64,000 nt of DNA from Spirosoma aureum (lineage in GTDB: Bacteria; Bacteroidota; Bacteroidia; Cytophagales; Spirosomataceae). Below the pieces are notes generated by a model. It did no database searches. It was given only the letters and a program-made list of their open reading frames with translations, and was not told the origin of the DNA. This document shows positions 44,501 through 53,889 of this stretch, piece after piece (position 1 is the first letter of the stretch; the number at the start of each line of letters is the position of its first letter). A program made the translations under genes and the position numbers. The DNA lies in contig NZ_CP050063.1 of the NCBI RefSeq assembly GCF_011604685.1, positions 704,501 through 768,500 of the forward strand. Reading direction: 5' to 3'.

Positions 44501-44570
44501 CTAAAATACTAGTAGTTTGTCGCTAAACAAATACAGGCTAACACGCCCACCGCACCATCACTGTATTTGT
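44501..44570 (-). promoter_or_regulatory. Candidate promoter, operator and stem-loop upstream of the CarH-like gene
   Basis: On the minus strand TTTG (44528-44531), 19 nt, TATTTTAG (44501-44508) is a promoter with one -7 mismatch. A dyad AAAATACT/AGTAGTTT (44503-44518, 7 of 8 pairs) overlaps it. A perfect 10-bp inverted repeat (ACAAATACAG 44527-44536, CTGTATTTGT 44561-44570) lies just upstream, between the carotenoid gene and this one. Confidence 0.4.
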
Positions 44571-44605
44571 AAAACAATAAAATTTGATTTTTGTTTAACA
44601 CTATA

Positions 44606-45262
44606 CTAGAAAAAGATAAACAAGAATTGTCCAATGAAGAATATAAACTGAAGTATAAGAAGCCATTTCGCCAGGCGATTTTCTTTATCGAAAGGTAATG
44701 CATACCACAAAGTGAATAATACCACCGATATAAGCCACCAGCTAATGTAATTCTGTAAAGGCACTGGTTTGTCGAACCAGGTCCAGAAATTTAACTGAAC
44801 GGCTACCGGTTCGATAAATAGATCCAATACAACCATCAGTGTAGCGGCTGCCAGAATTTTAAGCCAGGTCGGAAGAGAAAGCTGATTACAGACTGATCCG
44901 CAGCAGTAAGAGAGAATTAGCCAGTTGATACCAATTACAGGAGGAACCGCCCATACTTTGGCACCCAGCCCCCATCCGTAGGCATAATGGCCAAAAATAC
45001 TACCTGTGTGAACGCCAATTACTTCAATAAAATAACCGATTGCTAACGTGAGGATAAGATATAGGTAGAAAGCAGGACGCCAATCGGTATGGTAGACGAG
45101 TAAAACAACCAGCGAGCAAGCGAGTGTAACCGGACTTAAAGGCCGGAAGTAATGAGCCAGTGCAGGTAATTGCATACCGATAATGCCTGCTATATAAGCC
45201 AGTATCAACACCGTTCGAACAGTTTGGTGATATCGGGTTGTTATGGCGAGCATCAGTGACAT
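44606..45262 (-). CDS. Carotenoid biosynthesis protein (CruF-like hydratase family)
   Basis: From ATG 45262 (or 45253) the product has 218 aa and six or seven TM helices: TVRTVLILAYIAGIIGMQLP, LACSLVVLLVY, FYLYLILTLAIGYFIEVIG, PPVIGINWLILSYC and later helices. The stretch YFIEVIGVHTGSIFGHYAYGWGLGAKVWAVPPVIG with LDLFIEPVAVQLNFWTW is the hallmark of the carotenoid 1',2'-hydratase family (bisanhydrobacterioruberin hydratase/CruF type), which adds water to the ends of acyclic carotenoids. No other carotenoid genes are within the window. The CarH-like regulator follows it on the same strand. Confidence 0.88.
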   Translation of the reverse strand: MSLMLAITTRYHQTVRTVLILAYIAGIIGMQLPALAHYFRPLSPVTLACSLVVLLVYHTDWRPAFYLYLILTLAIGYFIEVIGVHTGSIFGHYAYGWGLGAKVWAVPPVIGINWLILSYCCGSVCNQLSLPTWLKILAAATLMVVLDLFIEPVAVQLNFWTWFDKPVPLQNYISWWLISVVLFTLWYALPFDKENRLAKWLLILQFIFFIGQFLFIFF

Positions 45263-45303
45263 TAACGGATAATAACCTGTATGAACACGGCCTGGTTCAT
45301 AAA

Positions 45304-45333
45304 AAAAGCCCCCCGAATTTTCGGGGGGCTTTT
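45304..45333 (-). terminator. Terminator of tRNA-His
   Basis: Perfect 14-bp GC-rich stem (AAAAGCCCCCCGAA 45304-45317 with 45320-45333) followed on the minus strand by seven T, 7 bases after the tRNA-His 3' end. Confidence 0.92.
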
Positions 45334-45339
45334 GTGAAG

Positions 45340-45414
<75 letters not shown>

Positions 45415-45427
45415 ATTTTTGAGAGTG

Positions 45428-45435
45428 CAAATATA
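45428..45435 (-). promoter_or_regulatory. -7 element of tRNA-His
   Basis: Minus-strand TATATTTG, an exact TAnnTTTG match 13 bases upstream of the tRNA 5' end. No standard -33 TTG. Confidence 0.6.
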
Positions 45436-45441
45436 GAACTT

Positions 45442-45505
45442 AATGCTGAATGATGAACGATGAACGACGTTTTTTTTTGTAATTCATCAGCCATCATTCA
45501 GCATT
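45442..45505. terminator. Stem-loop between sodA and tRNA-His
   Basis: AATGCTGAATGATG (45442-45455) pairs perfectly with CATCATTCAGCATT (45492-45505) over 14 bp with a 36-nt loop that contains further weak pairing. It follows the SOD stop by 4 bases on the minus strand. Likely ends that transcript, though it is T-poor after the stem. Confidence 0.55.
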
Positions 45506-45509
45506 GAGA

Positions 45510-46124
45510 TTACGCTTGTTTGCCCTGCTGGTAGCGTTTTTCAGCCGCATTCCAGTCGACTACGTTAAAATAAGCCGCAATATATTCGGGCCGGCGGTTT
45601 TGATACTTAAGGTAATAAGCATGCTCCCATACATCAAGACCAACGATAGGGAATCCTTTTACGTCGGCAATATCCATCAGTGGATTATCCTGATTTGGCG
45701 TTGAGGTAATGGCCAGCTGACCTTCCGGCGTCACTATAAGCCATGCCCAGCCTGAGCCAAAACGAGTGGTAGCGGCTTTGGTAAATTCTTCTTTAAACGC
45801 GTCGTAAGAACCAAATTTCTGATTGATAGCCTCAGCCAGATCGCCGGTTGGCTGGCCACCACCACTGCCAGAAATAGTGTTCCAGAACAACGTATGATTA
45901 TAGTGCCCGCCACCGTTGTTGCGCACGGCTACGGGAGCCTGGCTTACGGTTTGGAGCAATTCTTCGATCGATTTATTTTCCAGCTCTGTCCCGGCGATAG
46001 CGTTGTTCAGATTCGTAACATAGGCATTATGATGCTTATCATGGTGGATTTCCATGGTTTGCTTGTCTATGTTTGGTTCAAGCGAATCGCTGGGGTAGGG
46101 TAGTGGGTCTAATACAAAAGCCAT
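45510..46124 (-). CDS. sodA: Superoxide dismutase, Mn-type Fe/Mn family
   Basis: Converts superoxide to hydrogen peroxide and oxygen. The 204-aa protein carries the four metal ligands: His in MEIHHDKHH, His in [11 protein letters not shown], and Asp and His in [21 protein letters not shown]. The [10 protein letters not shown] segment (Gln close to the metal) and [10 protein letters not shown] are typical of the manganese branch, so Mn is more likely than Fe. No signal peptide; cytoplasmic. It sits between tadA and tRNA-His, with the carotenoid and CarH-like genes downstream, a cluster of oxidative and light-stress functions. Confidence 0.97.
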   Translation of the reverse strand: MAFVLDPLPYPSDSLEPNIDKQTMEIHHDKHHNAYVTNLNNAIAGTELENKSIEELLQTVSQAPVAVRNNGGGHYNHTLFWNTISGSGGGQPTGDLAEAINQKFGSYDAFKEEFTKAATTRFGSGWAWLIVTPEGQLAITSTPNQDNPLMDIADVKGFPIVGLDVWEHAYYLKYQNRRPEYIAAYFNVVDWNAAEKRYQQGKQA

Positions 46125-46182
46125 TGGACTAAAGAGTTAAAATGGATGTTCTTTACGGTTGGAGTAACACGACTCCCTTGGT

Positions 46183-46620
46183 TTATGTTCTTAAGCGTCG
46201 AAAAAACTTAGTCAATAAATCCTGGCTTTCGCTGGCGAGAATACCTGTTTCGAGACGAGTTTTAGGGTGAAGTAACGAAGTCTCAATACGGCTATACCCT
46301 CGTTTAGGGTCCGGAGCGCCGATAACAAGCCGCCCAAGTTGTGTCCAGAATAAGGCTCCTGCGCACATAACGCAGGGTTCCAGTGTAACATAGAGTGTAC
46401 AATCGGTAAGGTATTTTCCGCCAAGATATTGCGTTGCGGCCGTTATGGCAAGCATTTCAGCATGAGCTGTAACGTCCTTAAACTGCTCCGTCTGATTACG
46501 ACCTTTTCCTATAATCCGGTTTCGGCAAACCACAACAGCTCCAACAGGAATTTCGCCTTCTTCGGCTGCCTCTTCAGCCAGGTTCAGTGCAATTTCCATG
46601 AAGTAGTCGTCGGAAAACAT
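46183..46620 (-). CDS. tadA: tRNA-specific adenosine deaminase TadA
   Basis: Deaminates A34 to inosine in the tRNA-Arg(ACG) anticodon. Start chosen at ATG 46620 (145 aa); the frame is open another 14 codons upstream. Zinc site: H-A-E in DVTAHAEMLAI and P-C-V-M-C in LEPCVMCAGALFW. N-terminal EEGEIPVGAVVV and C-terminal segments match TadA. The next gene upstream (46735-50403) is on the same strand. Confidence 0.95.
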   Translation of the reverse strand: MFSDDYFMEIALNLAEEAAEEGEIPVGAVVVCRNRIIGKGRNQTEQFKDVTAHAEMLAITAATQYLGGKYLTDCTLYVTLEPCVMCAGALFWTQLGRLVIGAPDPKRGYSRIETSLLHPKTRLETGILASESQDLLTKFFRRLRT

Positions 46621-46734
46621 CAATTTGTAATTAAGTAATTGAGTAATCAAGTTAAACGACAATTGGAGAATACCTGGTAGGTGGCTTTTTGAATCACCCA
46701 GTTTGCAAATTACCGCTTTACCTCAATTACTCAT

Positions 46735-49700
46735 TCATTGTTTAAGTACCTTTCGGACTGATTGCCGGTCACCGATCTGAATACGAAGCAGATAGACTCC
46801 CGCTGGTTGGCTACTGAGATCAAGTTCCGTTTGTCGGGATCGGGTAGTCAATTGATGGATAGGTCGACCTCGCAGATCCGTGAGTGAGAGCTCTGCCGGA
46901 TCCCGCGTCAATGATACATCAATGTCTATAGTTAATGTCGTTGCTGTAGGGACTGGATATACGCGAACCAATGGGTCAAGAGAGGTATCTTCAACACCCA
47001 GTACGGTCTGTACTAAAATTGTTGCCGTACCCGACATGGTCCCTGCTCCACAGGTATTGCTCACATTATTGATTTTATAAGTTGTCGTTCGGGCGGGCCT
47101 CACTTCCGCAATATATGGATTCGTTGTTGTGGTTGCCGAGAATGAACGGACACTATCTGCATAGGTTACTGTCCAGGGGCCGTCACCACCAAAGCTGATG
47201 GTTAAGTTGGCAGGCGTACCTGCATTTATGGTCTGATTGCCCGTTAATGTAGCAGTTGGTTTCGATCGAACCGTTATCGTTGTAGGGCTATTTGTTCCCA
47301 GAATCCCAATATCCGGATTCGATCCTTTTACACGAACATAATACTGACCGCTGGCCAATGTAGCCGATAGGGCGGAAGTAACAGGGCTAGTGGCACTGCT
47401 TGTAGGAAGTTCGAATTTTTTGCTTGTATCAGCCACACTGATCAACTCGGCCCGGAATATATTCCCACTGGTAAAGGAACCAATCGTTGTAAACGGCACG
47501 TTCAGTGCTGAACCAGCGCACAAGGTGTTATTATTGATGGCACTGGTGGTAATGGTTGGTGCCTGAACGAGTACGATAGCAGTGGCTGGGTTACCGGGTA
47601 AACCGACACCGCAACTGTTAGTAACAGCATTGACCTGATAGGTTGTATTGCCTCGTGGCAAGACCGAAATAGTTGTATCGGTGGAGTTTGATATGCCTGA
47701 GTTACCTCCCGTCAGGGTATAACTAAAAGGTGGATTCCCCGTGAATTTTAATCGAAGGGGTGTTTTCTGTCCTAAATTAATGCTGGCAGATCCGGTTAGC
47801 GATAAAGTCGGTATCGTATTGACAATGACCTTGACAATGGAGCGACCGCTATAACAGCCATTATTTATCTGATAAACATAATAAATATCACCACCTGGCT
47901 CTACATTAACATTCAGCGTTGGCGGAACAGGGTTGCTTGTTGTTTCCCGTCCATAAGGGTCAACCCACCGCAACGTGCTGCCTGGCTCTCCAACAGCCTC
48001 CAGCGGGGCTGCTTTTTCGTCAAGACAGTATGACACTACGGGTTTTGGAACGGTTGGAGCAGGCGTTGTCCGTACTGATACCTGAATCGTGGCCTTGCTG
48101 CTTTCACAGTTGTCAACTGTTTGAGTTACCAGAAAACTGAATGTACCTGACTGCGTAACAGGAGGTGTAGGGGCACTTTGATACACATTCCCATCAGCAT
48201 TATACCAGCGAAGGTTCTGACCATTTGCCGTTAACGGAGGAATCGCTTGAACAGGCTGATCTTTCTGCGCCTGACAGTAAGTTAGATTAGTTACACCGGG
48301 CAATGCAGGCAGTGGTTTGACACTGACGGTTAAGATGGCTTTACCACTTTCACAACCATTTACCGTTTGGGTTGCTTTAAAGGTTTGATCGCCCACATTA
48401 TTGGTGGCAGGCGTAGGAATACCATTGATAAGCTTATCTGATGCGTCGTACCACTTAATATTCGTGCCATTTGCCGTTAGTTGTTGCGGCTGCACATTAT
48501 TGCAGTAACTGACTGAACTTACTCCAGGAACGGAAGGTGTCGCTTTTACTGTCACCACTAAACTTGCCTTTGGACTTGGGCAGCCATCCAGACTCTGACT
48601 CACGTAATACGTTGTTTGCCCTGGCGTGCTGTTCTGCAACAACGGAGGTGTCTGCGACCCCGAGCTGCTGGCGGGATCATTGTACCAGCTGGCTGTTGCA
48701 TTGGCAACAAAAGTGGCCGTTAAAGCCGGTACTGCCGAGTTTTGACAAAACTCAAGAGGAGCCGTGCCAGGTGCATTCGGTGCATCTTTTACGACCACCG
48801 GAATTACCGCCCGGTCGCTTTCACATCCATTAATGGTTTGTGTGACGTAATAATTTGCTGTACCGATAACAGTAGTATTCGGCACTGTTGCAATGGATGA
48901 TGGCGTTCCTCCATCCGGGTTTGTGCCATACCAGCTCAGGCTTTGACCTGTAGCGGTTAATGAGTTTGGTTTGCTTCCTTCGCAATAAGGGCCAGCGGCT
49001 GCAACAATGGGTTTGCTCGGTACTGGATTTACTGTAGCGGTTAGGCTAGCTCTGGGGCCTTCGCAGCCATTAATACTCTGACTAACATAATAAACGGTCG
49101 AGCCAGTAACACTTGTAGAAGGTGTTGGTGCTGTGGCTGATGCCGTTCCACCCGTGGCGTTGGTGCCATACCAGTTTAAGGTGCCACCGGGCGTTGAGAT
49201 AGCCGTTAAGGGATTTGCTACTCGGTTTTGGCAAAAAATAATCGGACTGGTAGTAATTGGAGCCGCTGGTTTTGGTTTTACCTGTACAGAAATAATGGCT
49301 CGTGGGCTTTCACAACCACCTACAGTTTGGCTTACGTAATAAAAAGTTGTTCCAGTCGTGCCGGTATTGGGTGTTGTTGGTGTCGAAGATGCGGCACCTC
49401 CGGCTGCACTGGTGCCATACCAGTTTAAGGTGCCATCGGCAGAAGCCGTTGCCGACAAAGGAGTTGCCGTTACACTCTGGCAGTATGTAAATGCTAAAGG
49501 AGCAGACGGCGTAGTTGGAGCAGGTTTTACGGTTACGACAATAGAGGCTCGGGGGCTCTCGCAACTGTTTATTATCTGACTGACGTAATAAGTCGCTGTA
49601 GCCTGACTACTTGGAACCGTTGGTGTTGTCGAAAAAGAGCCTCCGCTGGCGTTGGTTCCCCACCACCGCAAGGTAGCACCGGCTGAAGCGGTAGCCGTAA

Positions 49701-50403
49701 GTGCTGCTGATACTACACCCTGACAGATTGCTGCCGGAGCCGCCGTTTTGGGAGCTGCCAGACTACCACTGACCGTTACGACAAGCGAGGCTCGGCTACT
49801 TTCGCAGCCATTAAGGGTCTGGCTAACGTGGTAAGTTGTGGAACCCACTGCTGTAGTAATGGGTGTAGGTGCAAGCGATGAGGCATTGCCCCCAACAGGA
49901 CCTGCATACCAATTTAACGTTGCGCCTGAAACAGCTGTGGCCGACAAGGGACCAGCTACTTCACCTACACAATACGATTTGTTACTAACCGTCGGCACAT
50001 TGGGAATAGCCTGGATTGATAGTGTTTGTGTGTTTGTGCTGGTTCGGGCGGGTGTGCTGGAAATGACTCTGATTCTATAGTTTGCGCTGGCGGTTAATGT
50101 TTTAGGTATTGTTGACGTGATCGTAGCGGTTGTTGGTAGGACCGGCACCAGAGCGAGCGTTCCGATTGGAGTGGTTGTACCTGAAAATACACCGTTCGGA
50201 TCGGAAATCTGGGCCGTAAATACATTGCCAATCAGGAATATGCCAGTAGTAGAAAATGAAACGGATAGAGTGCCGCCAGAACTTCCGCAGAGGGCACTTA
50301 CAGACAACGCATTTGTCGTGATAGTCTGGGCAACACTACGGATTGTTGGCCCGGTAAGACACAAGCAAATGAAGAGATAGGAGTAAATTAAACGTCCCTT
50401 CAT
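46735..50403 (-). CDS. Large secreted Ig-like repeat protein with T9SS sorting domain
   Basis: A 1222-aa exported protein (signal peptide near the N-terminus, RSVAQ). After one beta-sandwich domain (about 25-130) come nine tandem Ig-like repeats of about 75-85 residues, roughly residues 140-880. Most contain a Y-C pair start, an LNWYG or LRWY strand, a TYYVSQ segment and NGCES near the end, so each repeat has two cysteines likely to form a disulfide. Two further strand-rich domains (about 880-1140) precede a T9SS type A C-terminal sorting domain (VYPVPTATTLTID, GVYLLRIQIGDRQSVRKVLKQ). It is probably a surface or extracellular adhesion/structural protein. No enzyme motif is seen. Confidence 0.9.
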   Translation of the reverse strand: MKGRLIYSYLFICLCLTGPTIRSVAQTITTNALSVSALCGSSGGTLSVSFSTTGIFLIGNVFTAQISDPNGVFSGTTTPIGTLALVPVLPTTATITSTIPKTLTASANYRIRVISSTPARTSTNTQTLSIQAIPNVPTVSNKSYCVGEVAGPLSATAVSGATLNWYAGPVGGNASSLAPTPITTAVGSTTYHVSQTLNGCESSRASLVVTVSGSLAAPKTAAPAAICQGVVSAALTATASAGATLRWWGTNASGGSFSTTPTVPSSQATATYYVSQIINSCESPRASIVVTVKPAPTTPSAPLAFTYCQSVTATPLSATASADGTLNWYGTSAAGGAASSTPTTPNTGTTGTTFYYVSQTVGGCESPRAIISVQVKPKPAAPITTSPIIFCQNRVANPLTAISTPGGTLNWYGTNATGGTASATAPTPSTSVTGSTVYYVSQSINGCEGPRASLTATVNPVPSKPIVAAAGPYCEGSKPNSLTATGQSLSWYGTNPDGGTPSSIATVPNTTVIGTANYYVTQTINGCESDRAVIPVVVKDAPNAPGTAPLEFCQNSAVPALTATFVANATASWYNDPASSSGSQTPPLLQNSTPGQTTYYVSQSLDGCPSPKASLVVTVKATPSVPGVSSVSYCNNVQPQQLTANGTNIKWYDASDKLINGIPTPATNNVGDQTFKATQTVNGCESGKAILTVSVKPLPALPGVTNLTYCQAQKDQPVQAIPPLTANGQNLRWYNADGNVYQSAPTPPVTQSGTFSFLVTQTVDNCESSKATIQVSVRTTPAPTVPKPVVSYCLDEKAAPLEAVGEPGSTLRWVDPYGRETTSNPVPPTLNVNVEPGGDIYYVYQINNGCYSGRSIVKVIVNTIPTLSLTGSASINLGQKTPLRLKFTGNPPFSYTLTGGNSGISNSTDTTISVLPRGNTTYQVNAVTNSCGVGLPGNPATAIVLVQAPTITTSAINNNTLCAGSALNVPFTTIGSFTSGNIFRAELISVADTSKKFELPTSSATSPVTSALSATLASGQYYVRVKGSNPDIGILGTNSPTTITVRSKPTATLTGNQTINAGTPANLTISFGGDGPWTVTYADSVRSFSATTTTNPYIAEVRPARTTTYKINNVSNTCGAGTMSGTATILVQTVLGVEDTSLDPLVRVYPVPTATTLTIDIDVSLTRDPAELSLTDLRGRPIHQLTTRSRQTELDLSSQPAGVYLLRIQIGDRQSVRKVLKQ

Positions 50404-50494
50404 AGAATTATTGGAATAAGGCAGTTAAGGACTTAAAGTTAGGGAATTTGTATTGTTCGTATACGTGGCCATCAATCATAGCGTTTAGGAACTA

Positions 50495-50538
50495 CCACAA
50501 TAAAAATGCCACTTTTTACAGTGGCATTTTTATTGTGG
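50495..50538 (-). terminator. Terminator of the GH3 fusion gene
   Basis: A perfect 19-bp stem (50495-50513 with 50520-50538, core AATGCCACT) starts 15 bases after the stop of the GH3-serine hydrolase gene. It is rich in A/T at its base, giving a T-rich end. Confidence 0.75.
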
Positions 50539-50553
50539 GGAAAGTGCCCTAGG

Positions 50554-53500
50554 TTACTGTACTGCACTGTAAATCAATTCATGAATATGCCGGCGCAGCT
50601 TAGTCGTATTAATCGAATTATTGCCCGCAGTAGGATAAATCCGATTTGAGAGAAAAACGAAAATCAGTTCTTCATCAGGATCTACCCAAACAACATTGCC
50701 CGTAAAACCAGTGTGCCCAAATGATCGGGGAGAGGCTTGTTCGGCCAGATAAACGCTGCTCGTACTTTCTGCATTGGGTTTATCCCAACCTAATGCCCGA
50801 TGGCTACGATTGCTTAACGTTTGCGTGAAGTAAGGAACCGTCATCGGTTGAAAAATGCGCTCATTGCCATACATGCCCTTCTGCAGGTTCATCTGTAACA
50901 GGGTGGCAATATCATGTGCGTTCCCGAATAGTCCGGCATGTCCCGAAATACCCCCCTGAACAGCTGCCATCTGATCATGCACCGTACCTACCAACAACTG
51001 GTTTCGATAGTAGGTATCCTGTTCGGTTGGTGCACAATGCGGATTTTTCAGCCGTTGAAGTGGAGTAAAACCAAGCTGATGCAGTCCCAGTGGTTTATAA
51101 ACATTCTCCGTCACAAACACATCGAGGGGTTGTTTACTAACCCGTTCCACAATTTTTTGTAGCGTCAGAAAATTCAGATCACTGTATACGTAAGCAGGCT
51201 TTCCTGATTCATCTACCTTGCGAGACATGGGCGACTGAATCACCCATTTCCAGACTGAATCTTTCAGGGCAGGTGTAGCCCAGAGAGTTGGGGCTATTTG
51301 GAGCGTATGCAACGTATCACGTGTTGCACTGTAATACTCGGCTTTCAGGCCACCTCCCGGTGTCCGTGTTCGGTCCCAGGTAGTCGGGTAATAGGATACC
51401 ATGCCTGACTGGTGCCAGAGCAAATCCTGTATGACAATGTTCTGTTTATTGGTTCCTTTTAGTTCGGGCAGGTAGAACGATGCCTTTTGGCTCAAATCAA
51501 TTTGTTTTCGGTCGTAAAGAACCATTACACTTTGAAGAGTAGCCAGCACTTTGGTTAGCGATGCCAGATCGTATAAGGTTTCGTCCGTAACTTTTTCGGC
51601 ACCGGCACTGTAGGTTAATGCGCCAAAGTTCTTGCTGTACACAACTTTCCCTTTTCGGGCTACCAGAATTTCACAGCCTGGCACGACATGGTTACGAACG
51701 GCGTTTTGGGCAATAGCGTCAATCTTTGCCAGTGTTGCTGTTTTCATGCCAACGCTCTCTGGCGAACCGGCAGATAATCGACCTTCGGGATTTACGGTTT
51801 CGCCAAGCCCCACTTTCAGATCGCCAGTCGAGATGGGTAACATGCCGCGCGAACCCAGGCCGCCAAATAAAATCTGTGGTACAACGCGCTGCATTTCCTC
51901 CATTTCCTGATAGGCACAGACTAACCCGTCGGCGTCGGCAAACTGAGTAAGGCTATACGGAGAGCCAAAGACCGTAACGATTACTTTAGCACCGCGTTGT
52001 TTCAGGCGGGTTACTAAATCGAGCGACATTTTGGTAATACCAAATTTCCGATAAGCCGACTCACTCATTTTATGGAAACTTACAACAACCGTATTCGCCG
52101 TACTGACCTGAGCCAGTGCGTCATTCAGTTCCGTTTCTGTAACAAGCTTATTCGGATAAACCAGTGTCTGGAAAGGAGCATACTGATTTAGTGTTTTCTG
52201 AAACGGGTTATCAACATCGGCACCAATCGCAATCGATGCCAGTCTCACGGTATCTAATCGTCCGATCGGCAGCAGATTATCGCGATTTGTGGCTACTGTA
52301 ACCGATTGTTCGCAGAGCTCCTGTTTCAGCAACTGGGCCTCGGGCGAATTCAACTCGGCTGATAAACCGGCCAGATTGATCGGCTTGTATTTGCTCAATC
52401 CTGCCCAGAACTTGGCCCGGAGAATTTTCTTAACCTTTTCATCCAGAAATTCCTGCGAAATAATGCCCTGCTGAACGGCATTCAGGATATTCTGTGTAGC
52501 CTCGCGAACGTTTTCCGGATAGAGCAGAATGTCATTCCCGGCCATTAAGGCCCGTAAATTAACGTCCATCGCCTTGGGCGATCGACTAATACCGCCCATA
52601 TTCAGCGCATCCGTAAAAACCAACCCCCGGAAACCGAGTTCTTTCTTCAGTAATTCTGTAACGATTTTTTCCGATAATGTAGCGGCCAGAGCAGGTGTGT
52701 TGTCCATTACCGGCACGTGCAAATGGCCCGTTACAACGCCCATCAGGCTATCCGCAATTAGTTTCCGGAACGGATATAAGTCAATCTCGCGCATCTGCTC
52801 CGATGAGCGGCTAACGGTTGGGAGCGTGTGGTGTGAATCGGCATTCGTGTCGCCGTGGCCGGGAAAGTGCTTGGCTGTGGCAATAACGTGGGTTTGTTGT
52901 AAACCACGCATATAGGCTGATGCCTTTAAGGCCACATTTTCTTTCGACTCCCCAAACGAACGAACACCAATAACCGGGTTTGCCGGATTGCTGTTAATAT
53001 CGGATACCGGAGCGAAGTTGATATGAATACCTAGCCGCTGGCACTGTCGGCCAATTTCGGCTCCCATGCGGTAAATCAATTCATTGTTTCGAATCGCTCC
53101 GAGCGCCATCTGCTTCGGGAAATCCATGGCGCTGTCTAACCGCATGCCAAGTCCCCATTCGCCATCAATTCCGATAAGGAGTGGGACTTTTGATAGGGCC
53201 TGATAGCGATTTGTCAGAACAGCCTGCCGATAAGGTCCGCCCTGAAAGAAAATCAAGCCGCCAATATGATTCGTCTGAATGAGGTGTTCGATGTACTGGT
53301 AGTGATTATCATGGCGGTTCGAGAAGGTAGCCACCATAAAAAACTGCCCGATTTTTTGTTCGGCAGTTAGCGTCTGGAATACGCTATCGACCCAATGCTG
53401 CCCACTATCCGACATTGTAAACACCTCAACAGGCCGGGCATGAGGATACACACGCAAAACCGGCGCGACCACCCGTTTGGGTTTCGCCTTATGAGAATGT

Positions 53501-53619
53501 GACGACGGTGTAAGCCGAGTCCATAAATTACGTCCTGGCTTCGTTAAGCCAAACGCAGTCAATAAACTGACGGACAGCAGACCGACGAGCAGGATCGGTC
53601 GTACAATATTGTTCCGCAT
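50554..53619 (-). CDS. GH3 (NagZ-type) domain fused to serine beta-lactamase/penicillin-binding-type domain
   Basis: A 1021-aa exported protein with an N-terminal TM/signal segment. Residues about 75-420 form a GH3 beta-N-acetylglucosaminidase module with the NagZ motif KHFPGHGDTNADSHH (250-264) and the nucleophile D337 in FTDALNM. A middle Rossmann-like GH3 C-terminal domain (to about 640) follows. The last 380 residues are a serine hydrolase domain: S-L-T-K (SxxK) in DLASLTKVLATLQ, a YSDLN segment at the YxN position and H-T-G in FGHTGFTGN, with HTG in place of KTG. The fusion should act on peptidoglycan, cleaving GlcNAc-containing fragments and peptides in the periplasm. Confidence 0.93.
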   Translation of the reverse strand: MRNNIVRPILLVGLLSVSLLTAFGLTKPGRNLWTRLTPSSHSHKAKPKRVVAPVLRVYPHARPVEVFTMSDSGQHWVDSVFQTLTAEQKIGQFFMVATFSNRHDNHYQYIEHLIQTNHIGGLIFFQGGPYRQAVLTNRYQALSKVPLLIGIDGEWGLGMRLDSAMDFPKQMALGAIRNNELIYRMGAEIGRQCQRLGIHINFAPVSDINSNPANPVIGVRSFGESKENVALKASAYMRGLQQTHVIATAKHFPGHGDTNADSHHTLPTVSRSSEQMREIDLYPFRKLIADSLMGVVTGHLHVPVMDNTPALAATLSEKIVTELLKKELGFRGLVFTDALNMGGISRSPKAMDVNLRALMAGNDILLYPENVREATQNILNAVQQGIISQEFLDEKVKKILRAKFWAGLSKYKPINLAGLSAELNSPEAQLLKQELCEQSVTVATNRDNLLPIGRLDTVRLASIAIGADVDNPFQKTLNQYAPFQTLVYPNKLVTETELNDALAQVSTANTVVVSFHKMSESAYRKFGITKMSLDLVTRLKQRGAKVIVTVFGSPYSLTQFADADGLVCAYQEMEEMQRVVPQILFGGLGSRGMLPISTGDLKVGLGETVNPEGRLSAGSPESVGMKTATLAKIDAIAQNAVRNHVVPGCEILVARKGKVVYSKNFGALTYSAGAEKVTDETLYDLASLTKVLATLQSVMVLYDRKQIDLSQKASFYLPELKGTNKQNIVIQDLLWHQSGMVSYYPTTWDRTRTPGGGLKAEYYSATRDTLHTLQIAPTLWATPALKDSVWKWVIQSPMSRKVDESGKPAYVYSDLNFLTLQKIVERVSKQPLDVFVTENVYKPLGLHQLGFTPLQRLKNPHCAPTEQDTYYRNQLLVGTVHDQMAAVQGGISGHAGLFGNAHDIATLLQMNLQKGMYGNERIFQPMTVPYFTQTLSNRSHRALGWDKPNAESTSSVYLAEQASPRSFGHTGFTGNVVWVDPDEELIFVFLSNRIYPTAGNNSINTTKLRRHIHELIYSAVQ

Positions 53620-53889
53620 GGGTACTCAATTGGGTAAAAAAGGTACAGTCAGCTATCGGTGGTTTAGTGCCAAAACATAAAAGTAGCCAAAGCCCATCTA
53701 AATCAATAGCCCATGTTTGAATTATCTAACTTTTTAACGAAATAATATAGGCTAATTGTTTCCGGACTAGGATTAATACAAAATTAAAAAATAGGAATGA
53801 TTATCTTCACATCGTAAAAAGTAAAGAATTCGTTGATAATCAATACTTCCTTAGTAAGCTAAAACAAAAAGTAGACCAGTTGCAGCGGA

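Noticed and set aside
48537..48833. 98-codon plus-strand frame inside the Ig-repeat gene
   Set aside because: Antisense shadow of a repetitive coding region with no start context.
46735..50403. Regular repeats that might suggest a CRISPR array
   Set aside because: Repeats are about 240 bp, diverged and in frame within one protein; no short identical direct repeats with unique spacers.
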